Source of the DNA: Sphagnum compactum
Lineage: Eukaryota > Bryophyta > Sphagnopsida > Sphagnales
NCBI GenBank assembly: GCA_965153455.1
Contig: OZ234494.1
Span: 5,704,001-5,768,000, forward strand
Reading direction: 5' to 3'
DNA: 64,000 nt
Positions 62,105-64,000 of the stretch are shown here, piece by piece. The stretch's first letter is position 1. The number at the start of each line of letters is the position of its first letter. The notes under the pieces were generated by a model. That model was not told the origin of the DNA. It did no database searches and worked only from the letters and a program-made list of their open reading frames with translations. A program made the translations under genes and the position numbers.

Positions 62105-63014
62105 TGTCACGACCCTAGTTTTAGGCTTGCGACCAAAGCAAGGCCTTGCAAAGGTGCGGGCCAAGAGTGAAGCCTGGAAGTCACATTTCATGCTCACATG
62201 AATGTAGGAGAATGTGAGGGAATGAGCCCACACACTCCCAAGTGGGCTCCCACTTTGGGAGTTAGAGTTTCGATTGACTTCCGAATCTTCAAGGAACATT
62301 TTCAAAGGCCAAAACTCATTTGATTGGAACGTTTCTTATACCATTGAAAAGACTTTAAAACATAAATGTCTAAAATGGGCTGACCCATTTGAGTACTTAA
62401 AACACAAGCTATGGCCAAAAGAAGGGCCGGGAATCAAATTGCCAATTTGACTCCCGACCATTAAAAGTCAGGAATCCCCCTGATTTACTTATGTACAGGT
62501 GGTGTGCCACATATCGTTAAGAAGCTTTCGACAATGGCTACAACTTTTCTTTGGACCTCATTTCAATTCGAAGTTTGCACAAGAAGTTATAGCCTTCCAA
62601 AGTGTCGAGAGTTCTAATTTCAGGAATTTTGGGATTCCCAACTTGGGAGTCCCGGGACAAAATGACATTTGGATGTAGCGCCCGTGGGTAATCACAGAGA
62701 ATATTATAAGGGGGGAGGTGGTGGCTGCCCCTAAGTTTAGGCCGTGGTGAGTCTTGTGAGTTCGTGTGCCTCCATGATTCGTCCGTGGACCAAAAGTGTT
62801 CTAACTATGCATTAACCAACTTGTTGTTTGGTTTGTGTAGGTTCGTATGAATAATTGACCTGCTTGTCACTCGTCCTAGTCCCCATCCCGAAGCTCCAAC
62901 ACACCCTTTTATTTTCGAAGTGTTGTGAGTTACGGAGCGTATCTCACTCCTTCTTCCATTATTTTCACCTTTGGACTCACATTTGAATCTTATGAGGAGT
63001 TTGGGGGTGCGTCA
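62105..63014 (+). mobile_element. Solo LTR with GTTAT target-site duplication
   Basis: A 910-base block begins TGTCACGACCCTAG and ends GGGGGTGCGTCA. It is flanked on both sides by GTTAT (62,100-62,104 and 63,015-63,019). TG...CA ends plus an exact 5-base duplication identify an LTR left after recombination between the two LTRs of an inserted element. It is clearly richer in G and C than its surroundings. The strand is given by the usual TGTCACGACC start; the element family (probably gypsy-like) cannot be proved without internal sequence. Confidence 0.9.
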
Positions 63015-63059
63015 GTTATGGAAAGAATGAAGCAAAAAACTCTATAACATCACAAGGAA

Positions 63060-63990
63060 TCTATATTGATGTGTGAAGAAGATATTTCTGTACCAAAAGC
63101 ACATAACTCATTATGTATACCACAGACTTCAAGAACAAGGATTTTAGCTATCAGAAATGAGATATTTGCTAAGCTGAATATGTATTGTACAAATTATCAT
63201 TGTATAAACCATAATGTGGAAACATGTAAAAAGAAAAAAGTGAACTTACTATAGCTACTGCTAAAACCATTGCATAGGTTGGTAAACTTCCAAGACCATT
63301 TTAAATTATCCTTTTCATATTTGTGGGAAAATGGGACACAAATCAACAAATTGTCTTAAGTTTAACAAAATGCAAACCATGTTCAAAGACAAAGGAGGTA
63401 AAATTATAAAAACCAAGCCTATATAATTAACATAAAAAAATTTACTGTTTTAATTAGATGTTCATGTGACCATTCAAAGTAAGGCTAGTGAAAAATATGT
63501 ATTCAAAGATCAAGAATCAAGAAAAAATAAAACTATAGTTGACTAGGAAGTAGAAGAAAAGTTGAAAAAGTCTATGGTGGACACCATACAACAGATGCAA
63601 GCAGCTAGTCCACCATTTGACATACTTACCACTATAGTAGGAGAATGCACTACTAGTTGGGTTAGGATGTTGGGTTCAGCAGAACCTAACGAACCAACAA
63701 TACCACAAGAAGTACTTTGTATAAATCTCCAAGCAAACTCATCTCTATTGAAGAGATTTTTTAGGATCATATTAGTAAACAAATGTTGGAAACCAGTTAT
63801 GCTATCACGACCACGAAAACAACCAAGTCTACATGATTTCATAAACCAAGACAAGAACAAAGGCATGTTTTATTACAAATCCAGATTGCGAAACAATAAA
63901 AACAAGAATAAGAACATGACATGTGCAAGACAAAAATCTAACATGATTTTATTACAAAAACAAAACAAGAACAGAATAAATTTATGACAG
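63060..63990 (+). pseudogene. Gag-like ORF with two zinc knuckles
   Basis: The piece 63,066-63,254 reads NEIFAKLNMYCTNYHCINHN and VETCKKKK, a CxxxxCxxHxxxxC zinc knuckle. In another frame 63,305-63,425 reads YPFHICGKMGHKSTNCLKF, a second CxxxHxxxxC-like knuckle, then NKMQTMFKDKGGKIIKTKPI. After further breaks, 63,562-63,987 reads KKSMVDTIQQMQAASPPFDI, EVLCINLQANSSLLKRFF and GMFYYKSRLRNNKNKNKN. The arrangement fits the gag or ORF1 part of a retroelement. From memory, the pattern resembles repetitive ORFs in non-flowering plant genomes. It may be the continuation of the gag-like remnant at 59.7-61 kb, split by the solo LTR. It may extend past the window end. Confidence 0.5.
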
Positions 63991-64000
63991 AAAAACATAC

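Overview
The window is nuclear DNA of a land plant. Evidence: spliced genes with GT-AG introns, a complete anaphase-promoting complex subunit 8 gene, a DUF538-family gene, Ty3/gypsy and Ty1/copia retrotransposons, and large AT-rich intergenic DNA. From memory, several of the degraded elements resemble proteins I associate with non-flowering plants (bryophytes, lycophytes, ferns, gymnosperms). I could not check this, so the lineage is an inference.

Layout. 1-8 kb is gene-poor and holds degraded minus-strand coding pieces: a Ser/Glu-rich nuclear-type ORF (about 1.45-2.45 kb), a fragment of a glycoside hydrolase family 3 gene (3.64-3.96 kb), an exon-like ORF (5.28-5.44 kb) and an acidic internally repeated ORF (6.8-8.13 kb). 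8.15-12.8 kb is a 5'-truncated Ty3/gypsy element whose polyprotein stays in one frame except for two stop codons. 12.9-19.45 kb (+) and 35.4-30.8 kb (-) are two decayed copies of one multidomain protein marked by an SDG..SQFK motif and a GHGKGPHDGAG-like motif. The same intron in each copy is filled with unrelated degenerate minisatellites, and a third N-terminal fragment lies at 17.85-18.42 kb. 23.98-25.24 kb is a two-exon DUF538 gene. 28.26-30.66 kb is the 3' half of a Ty1/copia element on the minus strand. Its near-identical partner LTR, with primer binding site, lies at 38.35 kb in the opposite orientation, which suggests an inversion of the DNA between. 36.9-48.3 kb holds two copies of a CxVCSK zinc-finger ORF, a YHDWC zinc-finger ORF, a TAGG-rich microsatellite of about 0.7 kb, and a degraded reverse transcriptase ORF with a possible nuclease-like C terminus. 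49.44-53.22 kb (+) is the six-exon APC8/CDC23 gene with two short upstream ORFs. 53.3-59.7 kb is AT-rich without genes. 59.7-64 kb is a decayed gag-like zinc-knuckle element interrupted by a clean solo LTR (62,105-63,014) with the target duplication GTTAT.

Functionally, only APC8 (cell-cycle ubiquitin ligase) and the DUF538 gene look intact. The rest is mobile or decayed sequence. The most interesting item is the GHGKG family, present as two and a half copies with conserved domain order but no class I can name with confidence.
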